In this document: positions 42,380-51,484 of the stretch, piece by piece | Layout: the number at the start of each line of letters is the position of its first letter | How positions within the stretch are numbered: position 1 is the stretch's first letter | Source of the DNA: an uncultured Odoribacter sp. | Lineage (GTDB): Bacteria > Bacteroidota > Bacteroidia > Bacteroidales > Marinifilaceae | Assembly (NCBI GenBank): GCA_944321145.1 | Contig: CALUKF010000007.1 | Coordinates: 1-64,000 of the forward strand | Reading direction: 5' to 3' | Length of the DNA stretch: 64,000 bases | The notes under the pieces: model-generated | Told to the model about the DNA's origin: nothing | The model's input: the letters and a program-made list of their open reading frames with translations, nothing else | The model's database searches: none | Made by a program: the position numbers and the translations under genes

Positions 42380-43561
42380 TCAATATCCTATAATTTCTTT
42401 TAGCGGCTCGTCGATGGGCATGTGAGTCCCAATCAGACGGGCAGCAATCTTTCCCTCCGGGTCGATCAGAATCTTGGTGGGGAACATGTGCAGGTTATAA
42501 ATCTCGGACAAGTCACACTTGTTGCCCGGCTCATTATTAAACACCTGCGTCCACGTCATGCCATCTTCCTGAATGGCTTTCTCCCAAATCTTCCAAGCCT
42601 TTTCCAAATCTTTATTCCGCTCGCATCCTACGCCCACAAACACCACATCGTCCTTGTACTTTTCGTAAAGTTCTTTCAGATGCGGGTGGGAAGCCCGGCA
42701 GGAGCCGCACCAACTTCCCCAGAAATCGAGCAACACATATTTGCCCCGGTGCTGGGAAAGGCGGAACAGCTTGCCGTCCAATTGCTTCTTGGTGAAATCG
42801 GGAGCCATTGCACCGATACGGGCTTGCCGTCCTTTCTCCAACTCCGCCTTCAACCTCTTCCCGTATTCATTGTTCTGCAAGGCAGGCGGCATCTTCTCAA
42901 ACACTTCCTCCACATCATTGGCATCCAGATAGATAAAACTCTTCCACAGTTCCAATTCCGCCTGGTAGCTGTCCGGATTCGCCTTGGCGAATTTAATCAA
43001 TTTGCGATTCTGTGCCACTGAGTTCTGTATTAATACGTCGTCATTGTTGTAAATGCTGCCGCCCGCTATCGTGCTGTCTATTTCCAATTGCTTAAATTCC
43101 CACTCTTCCGGTTCAAGCAATTCATAATTCAAGCGGATGAAATCCCGGAAACACGGGTCTCCTTGCAGATAAGTCAGCCGGGCAGGCTTCCCCCGTTCCA
43201 CTTTTGCAGAAACCCGGGCAACATCCCCCGGCACCAGCAACAAATCCAACTTCGGGTACAATGCCTTCCCGTATGCCGTGGTCGCGCCCAATTCCGGAGC
43301 TACGACTTTCACGAAACAGAACACCGTATCCCGGATGGGCAGCTTGAGTTCCACCCTTTGCTGCTCAAAAGGCAAGGTGTCCGGACGTATTTCCAGCACA
43401 TTGTTCCCGCTGAGAAGGATTTGCCCGCTTTCCACGCCAGGCAAATCGATTTTCACGGTGCATGAATCGCTGGGCACCGTTTTCCCCTGCCCCATTGCAA
43501 ACAAGGGAGCCGCCAATGCCCATAACACGATTCCTAAAACTATTCTACCATTCATGTCCAT
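42380..43561 (-). CDS. TlpA-family disulfide reductase with WCGSC active site (locus B)
   Basis: A 393-residue exported protein (MNGRIVLGIVLWALAAPLFAMGQ). A DUF4369-like beta region (about 30-230) precedes a TlpA/AhpC-TSA thioredoxin domain (about 250-390): APDFTKKQLDGKLFRL, LLDFWGSWCGSCRASHPHLKELYEKY and the cis-proline loop LHMFPTKILIDPEG. The dipeptide between the cysteines (Gly-Ser) differs from the CGPC and CVPC of its neighbours, so its redox potential probably differs too. It starts 12 nt after the lipoprotein gene and is co-transcribed with the SusCD genes. Confidence 0.87.
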   Translation of the reverse strand: MDMNGRIVLGIVLWALAAPLFAMGQGKTVPSDSCTVKIDLPGVESGQILLSGNNVLEIRPDTLPFEQQRVELKLPIRDTVFCFVKVVAPELGATTAYGKALYPKLDLLLVPGDVARVSAKVERGKPARLTYLQGDPCFRDFIRLNYELLEPEEWEFKQLEIDSTIAGGSIYNNDDVLIQNSVAQNRKLIKFAKANPDSYQAELELWKSFIYLDANDVEEVFEKMPPALQNNEYGKRLKAELEKGRQARIGAMAPDFTKKQLDGKLFRLSQHRGKYVLLDFWGSWCGSCRASHPHLKELYEKYKDDVVFVGVGCERNKDLEKAWKIWEKAIQEDGMTWTQVFNNEPGNKCDLSEIYNLHMFPTKILIDPEGKIAARLIGTHMPIDEPLKEIIGY

Positions 43562-43572
43562 TGCAAAGCCAA

Positions 43573-44466
43573 TTATTCACACATTAGATTCCCAATCTCT
43601 TGCAAATCCACATCATAATTCTCAATGAAATGCGTGCGCAAGATGTCATATTTCTCCTTGACCAAGGGCCACTCCAAATCGCTTGCCCACTCTTCCGCAG
43701 ACCGGGTCAGCATGCACCCGATAAACGCGCTTAAATCCGAGTCGTCATCAATGGTATTGGAAGGCCAACCCAATTGCATATACCAGTAAGTAGGTCCCGC
43801 GCTGTTGTATCCTTCAAGGAACCCCCTCGCCCGGGCATAGTCCGGGGAGGTCTCATCGACTGAAACTGCTACGCTGGTATAATCGCTGACTTCAAAAAAT
43901 TCCTCCGGGTATTCGATTTTTTCTTGACGCTTCAGGAAAGACCAAAACGACACCTGCAAGTCATTCTTAAAAGTCCGCAACTCCTCTTGGGTCAAGTCCT
44001 TCAACTTTTCATCGCACTTGCCCACCATAAACGAATAGTTTCCGGAGTGCACGGTTTTCTCTGAATCAACTTCTCCCGTTGCAGCATTTAACCTTTCAAT
44101 CTTCTTGGTTAAGAAAATCTGGTAAGGCAAGGTCTGTTGGTTGAACGATTCAGGATAAGCCTTAAACCATATCTTATCCAAGAAGTCCATCATGTCTTCG
44201 ACATATTTAGGGTCAGGAGATTGGTAAATTACCAAACCTCGTTCTATACCAGTATCGTAATACACGTCCTTCTCCGTATAGTCATATAAAACATACGTCC
44301 CGTATTTTTCGTACATCTCCACAATGCGGTCATCCGCCTCAGATTCGCCTTGCGGCAATTCGTAATCCGGGGTCAACGGCTCTATGTCCTTGATTGCCGG
44401 ATCTTCTGCACATCCCACGCACCATCCAAGCAACAGCATCGGCAAATATTGTATCAACTTTTTCAT
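43573..44466 (-). CDS. SusCD-associated lipoprotein, metallohydrolase-like but lacking HExxH (locus B)
   Basis: From the ATG at 44466 the product is 297 residues with a lipoprotein signal (MKKLIQYLPMLLLGWCVGCAE); an ATG at 44478 adds four residues. The segment IVEMYEKYGTYVLYDYTE resembles the start of the import-associated zinc metallohydrolase lipoproteins that follow SusD genes. No HExxH is present. It matches the 293-residue locus A protein in position and general plan. It may bind substrate as a non-catalytic surface subunit. Lipoprotein sure, family moderate. Confidence 0.6.
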   Translation of the reverse strand: MKKLIQYLPMLLLGWCVGCAEDPAIKDIEPLTPDYELPQGESEADDRIVEMYEKYGTYVLYDYTEKDVYYDTGIERGLVIYQSPDPKYVEDMMDFLDKIWFKAYPESFNQQTLPYQIFLTKKIERLNAATGEVDSEKTVHSGNYSFMVGKCDEKLKDLTQEELRTFKNDLQVSFWSFLKRQEKIEYPEEFFEVSDYTSVAVSVDETSPDYARARGFLEGYNSAGPTYWYMQLGWPSNTIDDDSDLSAFIGCMLTRSAEEWASDLEWPLVKEKYDILRTHFIENYDVDLQEIGNLMCE

Positions 44467-44485
44467 ATCATATTCCATTTATAGA

Positions 44486-45919
44486 TTAATCCTTCAATTC
44501 TCCTACCCTCTTCGGTTCATAAGCCGAAGCGTTTTGCTCCAATTGGATGTTGTTCTTAATCGCCTCAGACGGGATAGGCAGCGTATAAAGCGGGTCTTTC
44601 TCCTGCAGCGTATAAGTCATCCAAGCGTCTTTCCCGTATTGCTTGTAATCGTGCGTGATGGCAGGCATCCCGTAGCGGCGCAAATCAAACCAGCGGTGCC
44701 CCTCGAAGCACAATTCCGCGTAGCGTTCCGTGCGTATCTCGTCCAGCAATTGGGCTTCATCTGTGATATTCACGTCCTCATAATCCACAATGCGGTTGCG
44801 CCGCAACTCGTTCAAGTCAGTCAGAGCCAAGGTGTTTTTGTTTGCCTGTTCCGACAGCACGTATGCCTCTGCCCGGTTCAGATAAGCTTCCGAAATGCGA
44901 ATGGTATTGGTCGGCGTCGTTCCGTAATTTGATATCTTGCATATAGCTTCCTCATACACTATTTCATCCTCGTACTCATCATAAGTACAGAACCAGAATA
45001 TCTCCCTCCGGTCTGACTTTCCTGCAAAGCACTCCATCAAACTGCTTGAAGGTGCCAAGATGATTCCGTCATACACTTCTCCGGCATCTCCGTACACCCA
45101 CTCCACTTCGCTGTTGTCATACGAGTACATCGTAAATCCCCCCTTTTCTGCCAATTTCGTGTAATCCGTCAAGCCCTCTGCCGACTCGATGGCTCGGCTT
45201 GCCGCAGTGACGGCATCGTCATAGCGTTCCATGAAGAGGTACACCCGCGACAGGATGATGTCCACCGTCGTGCTGTTGATGCGGTAATCTCCCCGCGTCT
45301 TGGGAAGCTGGTTGAACAGTTCGGAGGAGGTTTCCAAATCTTCCACGATTTGCTCGTAGACTTCCCCCACCGTGTTGCGCTTCATCCCGTTCTCCACCAA
45401 CGCTGCCGTCAGCTTCAAGGGCACCCCCAGGGCTTCTTTGTTGTAATTGTAAGGCTCGCCAAACAGGTTCACCAGGAAGAAGTAATAGAATCCCCTCAAC
45501 CCCAAGGCTTCCGCCTTCACCCGGTCTCGGGTCTCTTGGTCGCCTCTGGCACCGTCAATTCCGTCCAATACGGCATTCACGCCCATAATCAAGGCGTAAG
45601 CATCTGCGTATGCCGAATTGATCATGGTTTCCGTCTCCCACATGTCCGGTTGCCAAGTAAAAACGCCTTCCACTTCCATCGAGTAAGAATAATCGTCTCC
45701 CCAGTCAAACACATCGCTGCGGAGTTGGGTCTCGTCGCTCAGCACAAACAGCATTTGCCAAATATCGGAGTATCCCATATAATTCAAGACCAATTCGCTG
45801 TAATCATACACCGTTTCAGGAATCACCTCGTCCTGCGAACTTTCCTTCAGGAAATTCGAGCAACCCGACATTCCCAAGCCCGCTACGAAGACCAATATAA
45901 ATAATCTCAGTCGTTTCAT
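44486..45919 (-). CDS. SusD/RagB-family lipoprotein (locus B)
   Basis: A 477-residue SusD-like lipoprotein (signal ending GLGMSGCSN). TPR-like helices (VYLFMERYDDAVTAASRAI), the SusD N-terminal region around GFYYFFLVNLFGEPYN and the C-terminal ELCFEGHRWFDLRRYGMP are present. It ends close to the core (PIPSEAIKNNIQLEQN...), without the Tyr/Gly tail seen in locus A. It should bind substrate on top of the adjacent SusC barrel. The gene starts 24 nt after susC. Confidence 0.93.
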   Translation of the reverse strand: MKRLRLFILVFVAGLGMSGCSNFLKESSQDEVIPETVYDYSELVLNYMGYSDIWQMLFVLSDETQLRSDVFDWGDDYSYSMEVEGVFTWQPDMWETETMINSAYADAYALIMGVNAVLDGIDGARGDQETRDRVKAEALGLRGFYYFFLVNLFGEPYNYNKEALGVPLKLTAALVENGMKRNTVGEVYEQIVEDLETSSELFNQLPKTRGDYRINSTTVDIILSRVYLFMERYDDAVTAASRAIESAEGLTDYTKLAEKGGFTMYSYDNSEVEWVYGDAGEVYDGIILAPSSSLMECFAGKSDRREIFWFCTYDEYEDEIVYEEAICKISNYGTTPTNTIRISEAYLNRAEAYVLSEQANKNTLALTDLNELRRNRIVDYEDVNITDEAQLLDEIRTERYAELCFEGHRWFDLRRYGMPAITHDYKQYGKDAWMTYTLQEKDPLYTLPIPSEAIKNNIQLEQNASAYEPKRVGELKD

Positions 45920-45943
45920 GTTATTTTCTTTATGCGTTTACTA

Positions 45944-48900
45944 TTAAAACATTATTTGCAGGGACAAAGAGGTCGTCCGGCGCGTTGGCCAATCTCCTGT
46001 CTCCGGGTCTAATCCGTCCCACTTCTTGTCCGATACCCACATAAACGGGTTGCTCATGCTTGCCGACAGGGAGAGGTACCCCAACCCCGCTTTGTCCAAC
46101 CACTCTCCCGTAAAGTCATACGACAAAGAAAGGGAACGGCAACGGATAAAGTCCGTATTCGCCACCCGGATGTCAGACAGGTTGTACATGGCATAGCAAT
46201 TCTCCCGCTGCTCCGTGGAAGTCTTGGTTTCCGGCAAATAAATCTCTTCATCTTGCGTATAGCTGGGCAGCGTGGGGTAAATCGTCTGGTCTCCCGGTTG
46301 CCGCCAGCGGTTCATCAATTTGCGGGATACGTTCTGCTCCGGACGGGGCAACCCCGAACCGTTACCGCTTCCGCTTTCTGCAGGATACAAGTTCGGTAAC
46401 CGGTTGTGCCCGCCCCATTGCACGGCGAACAAAGCCGACAGGGAGAGTTGCTTGTACTTGAACATCATGTTCAACCCGCCGGAGAAATCAGGCGTGAACT
46501 TCCCGGTCTCCACCAAAAAGTCTTTGGGGCTGTCAGCATTTTCATATTCGATATCCATGTGTTTGAACGTTGGCATCCCCGTTTCATCGTCCAAGCCCGC
46601 AAATTCGTATGAATAGAACGTAGAATAAGGACGTCCGTCCACCACGGCAGAGCCGTTCAGATAATCATCCAGCGTATTGATACGTTCGTTCTTGTCCACC
46701 GTATTGTTGGTCACCGACGTATTCAGTGAAAGTTGCCACGTGAAATCCTTTGTCCGCACAGGCACCAAATTAATCACAAAATCATAACCGTTATTTTTCA
46801 TCGTGGAGCCGGAAACCACGCCGTTCTCCATGCCGTTCTCGAAAGGAATGTTCCGTGAAGAAAGCACATAGCTGGTCTTGCGGAAGTAGTTGAACGTGAA
46901 GTTCAGCCGCCCTTTCAGGAACGAAGCGTCCAACCCGAAGTTCCACGTCTTCGTCTTCTCCCAGCCCAAATTCGGATAAGGCAGGAACTTTATCGCCAAT
47001 CCGTAATCGCCATACTGTTTGAGATACGACTCCGTCGCAATCAGATTCGGCGACACGGAAGTCACCGCATTCCCCTGGTACCCGTAGGAGCCGTAAATGT
47101 CCAAATTGTTCAGCCACCATGTAGCCGCCCAGAAAGGCTCGCTCGCCACCCTCCACTTGAAGCCTGCCGACCACGTCGGTTGGAAGCGTTTGTTCTTGTC
47201 TTGCCCGAAGCGGTTGGACGCATCCACGCGGGCACTGAAGTTCAGCACGTAACGGTCATCATACGTGTACACGGCAGAACCGTATTCGCTCAACTGGTTC
47301 TCTACCCGGTTGACGACCGTGTGCGACCCGTTCACGATGTCGCTATTATCCATCGTCATGCCATAGGTGCTTTCATGTTCGGCAGGAGGCAGGACGAAAG
47401 ATTCCCCTCGGGTGGGCATGTACCCGTACCGCGTGTTGGTCTCCCCCTTCGTTTTGGTGGAATTGGTCTCAATACCCAGCTGCAATACCAACCGGTGTAC
47501 ATCCTTGATTGAACAGTCGTACACCAGGCTGTTTCTCACGGAGATGCCTTGGGTATTGGTCAATGTCGTTTCCAGCAACCCGCCCATGGGAAGCGGCGAA
47601 CATCCTGCTTCCTCGCTGTTTGCCGAATATTCCCCGTACTCATACCCGCGGATGCTGCTGATGTAGAACGAAGGCTCGTCTGCCCATTGCTTGGTGTCGG
47701 CAGAAGAAGAGGAGAAAGAGAACATCCCTTGGTAAGTCAATCCCTTCAAAAACTCCCACTGCACGTCCAGCGTCGTGCCCCACGTGCGGGTGCGGTTTTC
47801 GCTCGCCGTATTGTCCATTTCATTCAAAATGTTGTAATTGTAAATGGTGCCACCCGTAACGTAGCTCGCACTGCCTTTCTTTTCGTGGTAATACAACGAG
47901 CCGTCCTCATTGTAAGCCGGAATCGCCCGTGACGTATTGTAAGCATAATTGAACGGGTCAACGCCGTAAGCAAACCCCTTCACCTCGCGCAGGCTTGCAT
48001 TCAGCAGGAAAGACACCTGCACCTTGTCCCAAAGCTGCAAACTCGTGTTGGAGGAAGCCGTGAAGTTCGTCGAACTGTTGCCCCTTGCCTCTCCGTTTTC
48101 CTGTGAATATCCCAACGAAATGCGGTTCTGTATCTTCTCCGAGCCGCCGCTGATGCCCAAATGGTGGGAATGGTTGAACGTGTTGCGGAACAGGATGTCA
48201 AACCAGTCCGTATTTGTCCGTGCCATACGTTCATACTCTTTGTTCATCTCTTCCAACGTGATTTCCCCGTTAAACAATTTCTGTTCCAACCCGTAGTAAC
48301 CCATCGGGAGGATAAATGAACTTGACTGATATTGCTTCCGTTCCTCATGTATCTCCCGTTGGAACTGCATGTGCTCCGCCGAGTTCATCAGGTCGTACAG
48401 CCCGTACCGGGGACGTTGCCCGATGGTGAAATCGCCGCTGTAGCTGAGTTGGATTCTCCCGACCTGCGCCTTCTTCGTCGTGATGACAATCACCCCGTTT
48501 GCTGCCTGCGAACCGTAAATTGCCGTTGCCGAAGCGTCTTTCAGCACCGTGATAGACTCAATGTCGCGGGGATTCAGCCATGAAATCGCGTTCCCTGCCA
48601 GCTCCGTGATATCGTCCGCATCCGTGGAAAACTTGAAATTGTCATCCGAATTGAACGGCTGCGGGTCGCGCTGGATTACGCCGTCCACCACCCACAGCGG
48701 CTCCTGACTGCCCAGCAGCGTCGAGGTGCCCCGCACCCGGATTTTGGGCGTCGCGCCCACCATCCCCGTCTGGTTCTGCACCAACATGCCTGGCACCACG
48801 CCCTGCAACATCTGGTCAATCGACGACACGCCTGCCATCATGATGTCCTCCGCCTTCACCGTCGTCGCCGCGCCCGTGTAATTTCCTTTCGACACATTGC

Positions 48901-49570
48901 CGTATCCCGTCACCACCACCTCGTTCATCTCTTGGATATCTTCTTTCAGCACCACATTGATAGTCTCCTTCCCTGCATATTTCACCACCTGCGTCTCGAA
49001 CCCCACAAACGAGAATGCCAGCGAAAAAGCCTCGTCCCCCAGCACCGGGACTGTCAAGGCATAATGCCCGTCCACATCCGTCGCCGTCCCGATAGTCACC
49101 CCGACCTCGTCTTCTTGCACTAATACGGTCACTCCCGGCAATGGCTGGTGCTTGGGGTCACGCACAATGCCCCGCACTTGGACAGCCTTAATTTCCTCTC
49201 CCTTCGCCTCCTTCTTCTTGATAATAATGTAATTGTCATCATACTGCCACTCAAACGGCTGCCCGGCGAAGAGCTTCTTCAGTGCCTCCTCCACCGTCCC
49301 GTTCGCGACGTGCAGCGTCACGGGCGACAACCCCTTCAGCTGCTCCGTGTTGTACATGAAATTGAGCCCCGTCTGCTCCTTGATTTGCTGGAAGACAAGC
49401 GAAATGTCCGCCTGCTCCACGTTGATACTCACTTTCTGTTCCTGGGCGGCAAGCGTGAGAGGCGTGAAAATCACCGCTATCCACGCAATTGCCAGCGTCC
49501 GGCAGAAAAATCTTGTCTTTTTTCGCCATTTTTTAGGCGAAGAAATGCCCATTGTGTTGGTTTTCTCCAT
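45944..49570 (-). CDS. SusC/RagA-family TonB-dependent receptor with STN domain (locus B)
   Basis: A 1208-residue receptor with the same order as locus A: signal region, STN domain (ISLVFQQIKEQTGLNFMYNT..., about residues 50-115), CarboxypepD_reg-like domain (VRGIVRDPKHQPLPGVTVLV, about 130-215), plug (ATAIYGSQAANGVIVITTKKA) and barrel ending in LSLQIMF. It is a TonB-powered importer that signals through FecR. The start codon (49568-49570) overlaps a plus-strand -7 box of a probable antisense RNA. The substrate is unknown. Confidence 0.95.
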   Translation of the reverse strand: MEKTNTMGISSPKKWRKKTRFFCRTLAIAWIAVIFTPLTLAAQEQKVSINVEQADISLVFQQIKEQTGLNFMYNTEQLKGLSPVTLHVANGTVEEALKKLFAGQPFEWQYDDNYIIIKKKEAKGEEIKAVQVRGIVRDPKHQPLPGVTVLVQEDEVGVTIGTATDVDGHYALTVPVLGDEAFSLAFSFVGFETQVVKYAGKETINVVLKEDIQEMNEVVVTGYGNVSKGNYTGAATTVKAEDIMMAGVSSIDQMLQGVVPGMLVQNQTGMVGATPKIRVRGTSTLLGSQEPLWVVDGVIQRDPQPFNSDDNFKFSTDADDITELAGNAISWLNPRDIESITVLKDASATAIYGSQAANGVIVITTKKAQVGRIQLSYSGDFTIGQRPRYGLYDLMNSAEHMQFQREIHEERKQYQSSSFILPMGYYGLEQKLFNGEITLEEMNKEYERMARTNTDWFDILFRNTFNHSHHLGISGGSEKIQNRISLGYSQENGEARGNSSTNFTASSNTSLQLWDKVQVSFLLNASLREVKGFAYGVDPFNYAYNTSRAIPAYNEDGSLYYHEKKGSASYVTGGTIYNYNILNEMDNTASENRTRTWGTTLDVQWEFLKGLTYQGMFSFSSSSADTKQWADEPSFYISSIRGYEYGEYSANSEEAGCSPLPMGGLLETTLTNTQGISVRNSLVYDCSIKDVHRLVLQLGIETNSTKTKGETNTRYGYMPTRGESFVLPPAEHESTYGMTMDNSDIVNGSHTVVNRVENQLSEYGSAVYTYDDRYVLNFSARVDASNRFGQDKNKRFQPTWSAGFKWRVASEPFWAATWWLNNLDIYGSYGYQGNAVTSVSPNLIATESYLKQYGDYGLAIKFLPYPNLGWEKTKTWNFGLDASFLKGRLNFTFNYFRKTSYVLSSRNIPFENGMENGVVSGSTMKNNGYDFVINLVPVRTKDFTWQLSLNTSVTNNTVDKNERINTLDDYLNGSAVVDGRPYSTFYSYEFAGLDDETGMPTFKHMDIEYENADSPKDFLVETGKFTPDFSGGLNMMFKYKQLSLSALFAVQWGGHNRLPNLYPAESGSGNGSGLPRPEQNVSRKLMNRWRQPGDQTIYPTLPSYTQDEEIYLPETKTSTEQRENCYAMYNLSDIRVANTDFIRCRSLSLSYDFTGEWLDKAGLGYLSLSASMSNPFMWVSDKKWDGLDPETGDWPTRRTTSLSLQIMF

Positions 49571-49577
49571 AATTTTG
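49570..49577 (+). promoter_or_regulatory. plus-strand -7 element overlapping the susC start (locus B)
   Basis: TAATTTTG matches TAnnTTTG on the plus strand, antisense to susC, in the same position relative to the start codon as in locus A. The nearest TTG (49552-49554) is 15 nt upstream, shorter than ideal. Confidence 0.5.
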
Positions 49578-49583
49578 TGATTA

Positions 49584-49663
49584 TAAAATTGTGATTTGAT
49601 ATGGATGCCTCAAACATCCGTTTGCGAGCCGCGAGTTGTTGGAGCAACTTGCGGTTTACTTTT
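49584..49663 (+). ncRNA. predicted DonS-like cis-antisense sRNA upstream of susC (locus B)
   Basis: A transcript of about 80 nt is predicted from the -7 box at 49570-49577 to a hairpin, CCGCGAGTTG/CAACTTGCGG (49629-49654, one mismatch), followed by TTTACTTTT. It lies in the fecR-susC gap on the opposite strand, as in locus A, and a small GGATG/CATCC hairpin (about 49604-49620) precedes the terminator. The 5' end is estimated. Confidence 0.5.
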
Positions 49664-49675
49664 AGTCATCTGCTC

Positions 49676-50812
49676 TCAGGGCGCATACACGGTCACGCTC
49701 TCCCCCTTCACGCCGAAAAGCACGGTGCCCGTCGACTCCATCCGCTCCAACCCCTCCTCAAACGAGTCGTTCCGGTCGAGAATCCCCGAAAACCACACCT
49801 CCTTCGCCCCTTCCGTGGCATAGAACACATGCAGCCCGTACCACGACGCCAGCCGCTCCATGATGTCCTCCACGCGTGCATTGTCAAACACAAACTCCCC
49901 GTCCTTCCACGCAATGTACGCATACGGCGACACGTCGCTCACCGCAATGCCGCTCCCCTCCCCGCCGTATTCCGCCAGCTGCCTCGGCTTCAGCACCGCC
50001 TCCTCGCCCGTCTCCCGCACGCGCACACCCACCTTCCCTTCGACGAGCACCGTCTGGATGTTCGTCTCAGAATAAGCGTTCACGTTAAATTCCGTACCGT
50101 ACACCTTTACCTCCACCCCGTATGCCTCCACGAGGAACGGGTGCGTCCCGTCATGCGCCACGTCGAAATATGCCTCTCCCCACAGCTCCACCTTCCGCTC
50201 CTTCCCTTGGAACCGCTCCGGATAACGGATGACCGTCTGTTCGTTCACCCACACCCGCGTCCCGTCCGCCAGTGTCAGCTGGTAAGCCCCGCCTGCAGGC
50301 GTCCGCAGCGTGTTCAGCCGCTCCTCCGCCGTGCTGCCTGCTCCGGCAACCGCTACAGCCGTATAATCCAGCCCCCTCGCCGTGTCGTAAGGAATCCCCT
50401 CCCCGGCAGTTCCCCCGCCCTGCGGGTCTATGAACAACTGCTCGCCGCTCGCCAGCGTCAGCTCCACCAGCTTCCGGGGAGCCTCCACCTCCGCCGCCGG
50501 GACGCCTCCCGTCCGGAACAAATCCCCGCCAACGATGGCAAGGACGGCAACGGCAGCCGCCGCTGCGCACCAACCTGCAATCCTGCGGCGGAGCTTCCGC
50601 CCGTTCCCCCGCCGTTGCAAACGCGGCATCTCCGCCGGTTGCGCCTCATGCCCCTTCTGTGCCGACAGCACTTTCCGGATGAGAGCCAACTCGTCTACCA
50701 GCTCCTCGTGCCCCGGCTCCGCCAGCCACGCCCGGGCTTCCTCCTCGGGCACTTCCTCCCGGTGGTTCAGCAGCCGTATGGCAAATTCAATATCTTCGTT
50801 CGTGTAATTCAT
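49676..50812 (-). CDS. FecR-family anti-sigma factor (locus B)
   Basis: From the ATG at 50812 (MNYTNEDIEFAIRLLNHREE) the product is 378 residues. The N-terminal cytoplasmic region, a membrane helix (IAGWCAAAAAVAVLAIVGG, about 83-102), the FecR domain (YQLTLADGTRVWVNEQTVIRYP, AYFDVAHDGTHPFLV) and the C-terminal DUF4974 domain (ARVEDIMERLASWYGLHVFY) are all present. It holds the adjacent ECF sigma factor inactive until the SusC STN domain signals. It lies 74 nt after the sigma gene, the ordinary arrangement that locus A has lost. Confidence 0.93.
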   Translation of the reverse strand: MNYTNEDIEFAIRLLNHREEVPEEEARAWLAEPGHEELVDELALIRKVLSAQKGHEAQPAEMPRLQRRGNGRKLRRRIAGWCAAAAAVAVLAIVGGDLFRTGGVPAAEVEAPRKLVELTLASGEQLFIDPQGGGTAGEGIPYDTARGLDYTAVAVAGAGSTAEERLNTLRTPAGGAYQLTLADGTRVWVNEQTVIRYPERFQGKERKVELWGEAYFDVAHDGTHPFLVEAYGVEVKVYGTEFNVNAYSETNIQTVLVEGKVGVRVRETGEEAVLKPRQLAEYGGEGSGIAVSDVSPYAYIAWKDGEFVFDNARVEDIMERLASWYGLHVFYATEGAKEVWFSGILDRNDSFEEGLERMESTGTVLFGVKGESVTVYAP

Positions 50813-50886
50813 AATGCAATATTTCATCTTTTGTCCATAACACAACCTACCCCCCGGAATGGGTGACAGCAAAATCAAAAAAAATT

Positions 50887-51450
50887 TCAGGATTTCCACG
50901 CAAAAACGAGCAGCGACATCATATCCCTCTGTGCGTCATCGTCTTCCGCATTTGTCAATTCCGCCCTCAAAAATGACAATCCCCGCGCCAGGTGCGTCTT
51001 CAGCGAATTGACGGTGATGCCCATCTCGTCGGCAGCCGCCTGGTATCTCTTCCCCTCCACGACGCACTTCACGATGGCTTCCCGCTGCTTCTCCGACAGC
51101 TCCCCCATCTTCACCCTCAGCCGCTCCTCCCGGCTCTCGATGGTGCGCCAATCCTCCGCCACATGCTCCATCCAGGCGGCGATTTCCTGCTCGTTGTCCT
51201 CCTGCACGCGCTTGTGCTTCAGGTGGTTCAACGCCCGGTTGCGCGCCAGCGTGAGCAGGTACGCCTTCACGGGGTACGAGGCATCGATGCGCTCCCGGTT
51301 GTCCCACAGGATGACAAACACGTCCTGCGCAATGTCCTTCGCCGCCTCCCCGTCGTTCACATACCCCGCCACGAACTGCACGACATTCCCGAAGTACGTC
51401 GTGTACAGGCGGCTGAATGCGCCCTCGTCCAAAGCAGGCTTCTTGTCCAT
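50887..51450 (-). CDS. ECF RNA polymerase sigma factor (locus B)
   Basis: From the ATG at 51450 (MDKKPALDEGAFSRLYTTYF) the product is 187 residues. Region 2 (DGEAAKDIAQDVFVILWDNRE, about 33-55) and region 4 (LSEKQREAIVKCVVEGKRYQ, AADEMGITVNSLKTHLARGL, about 115-165) fit an ECF factor of the Bacteroidetes SusCD-linked class. The longer open frame upstream crosses a -7 promoter element at 51477-51484 and is not used. It should activate the susCD operon of locus B. Confidence 0.93.
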   Translation of the reverse strand: MDKKPALDEGAFSRLYTTYFGNVVQFVAGYVNDGEAAKDIAQDVFVILWDNRERIDASYPVKAYLLTLARNRALNHLKHKRVQEDNEQEIAAWMEHVAEDWRTIESREERLRVKMGELSEKQREAIVKCVVEGKRYQAAADEMGITVNSLKTHLARGLSFLRAELTNAEDDDAQRDMMSLLVFAWKS

Positions 51451-51476
51451 ACGTGCAAACGGTGTTAATATTTCCG

Positions 51477-51484
51477 CAAAAATA
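51477..51484 (-). promoter_or_regulatory. -7 promoter element of the locus B sigma gene
   Basis: On the minus strand this is TATTTTTG, an exact -7 match, 26 nt before the ATG at 51450. No well-spaced -33 TTG is seen. Confidence 0.45.
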
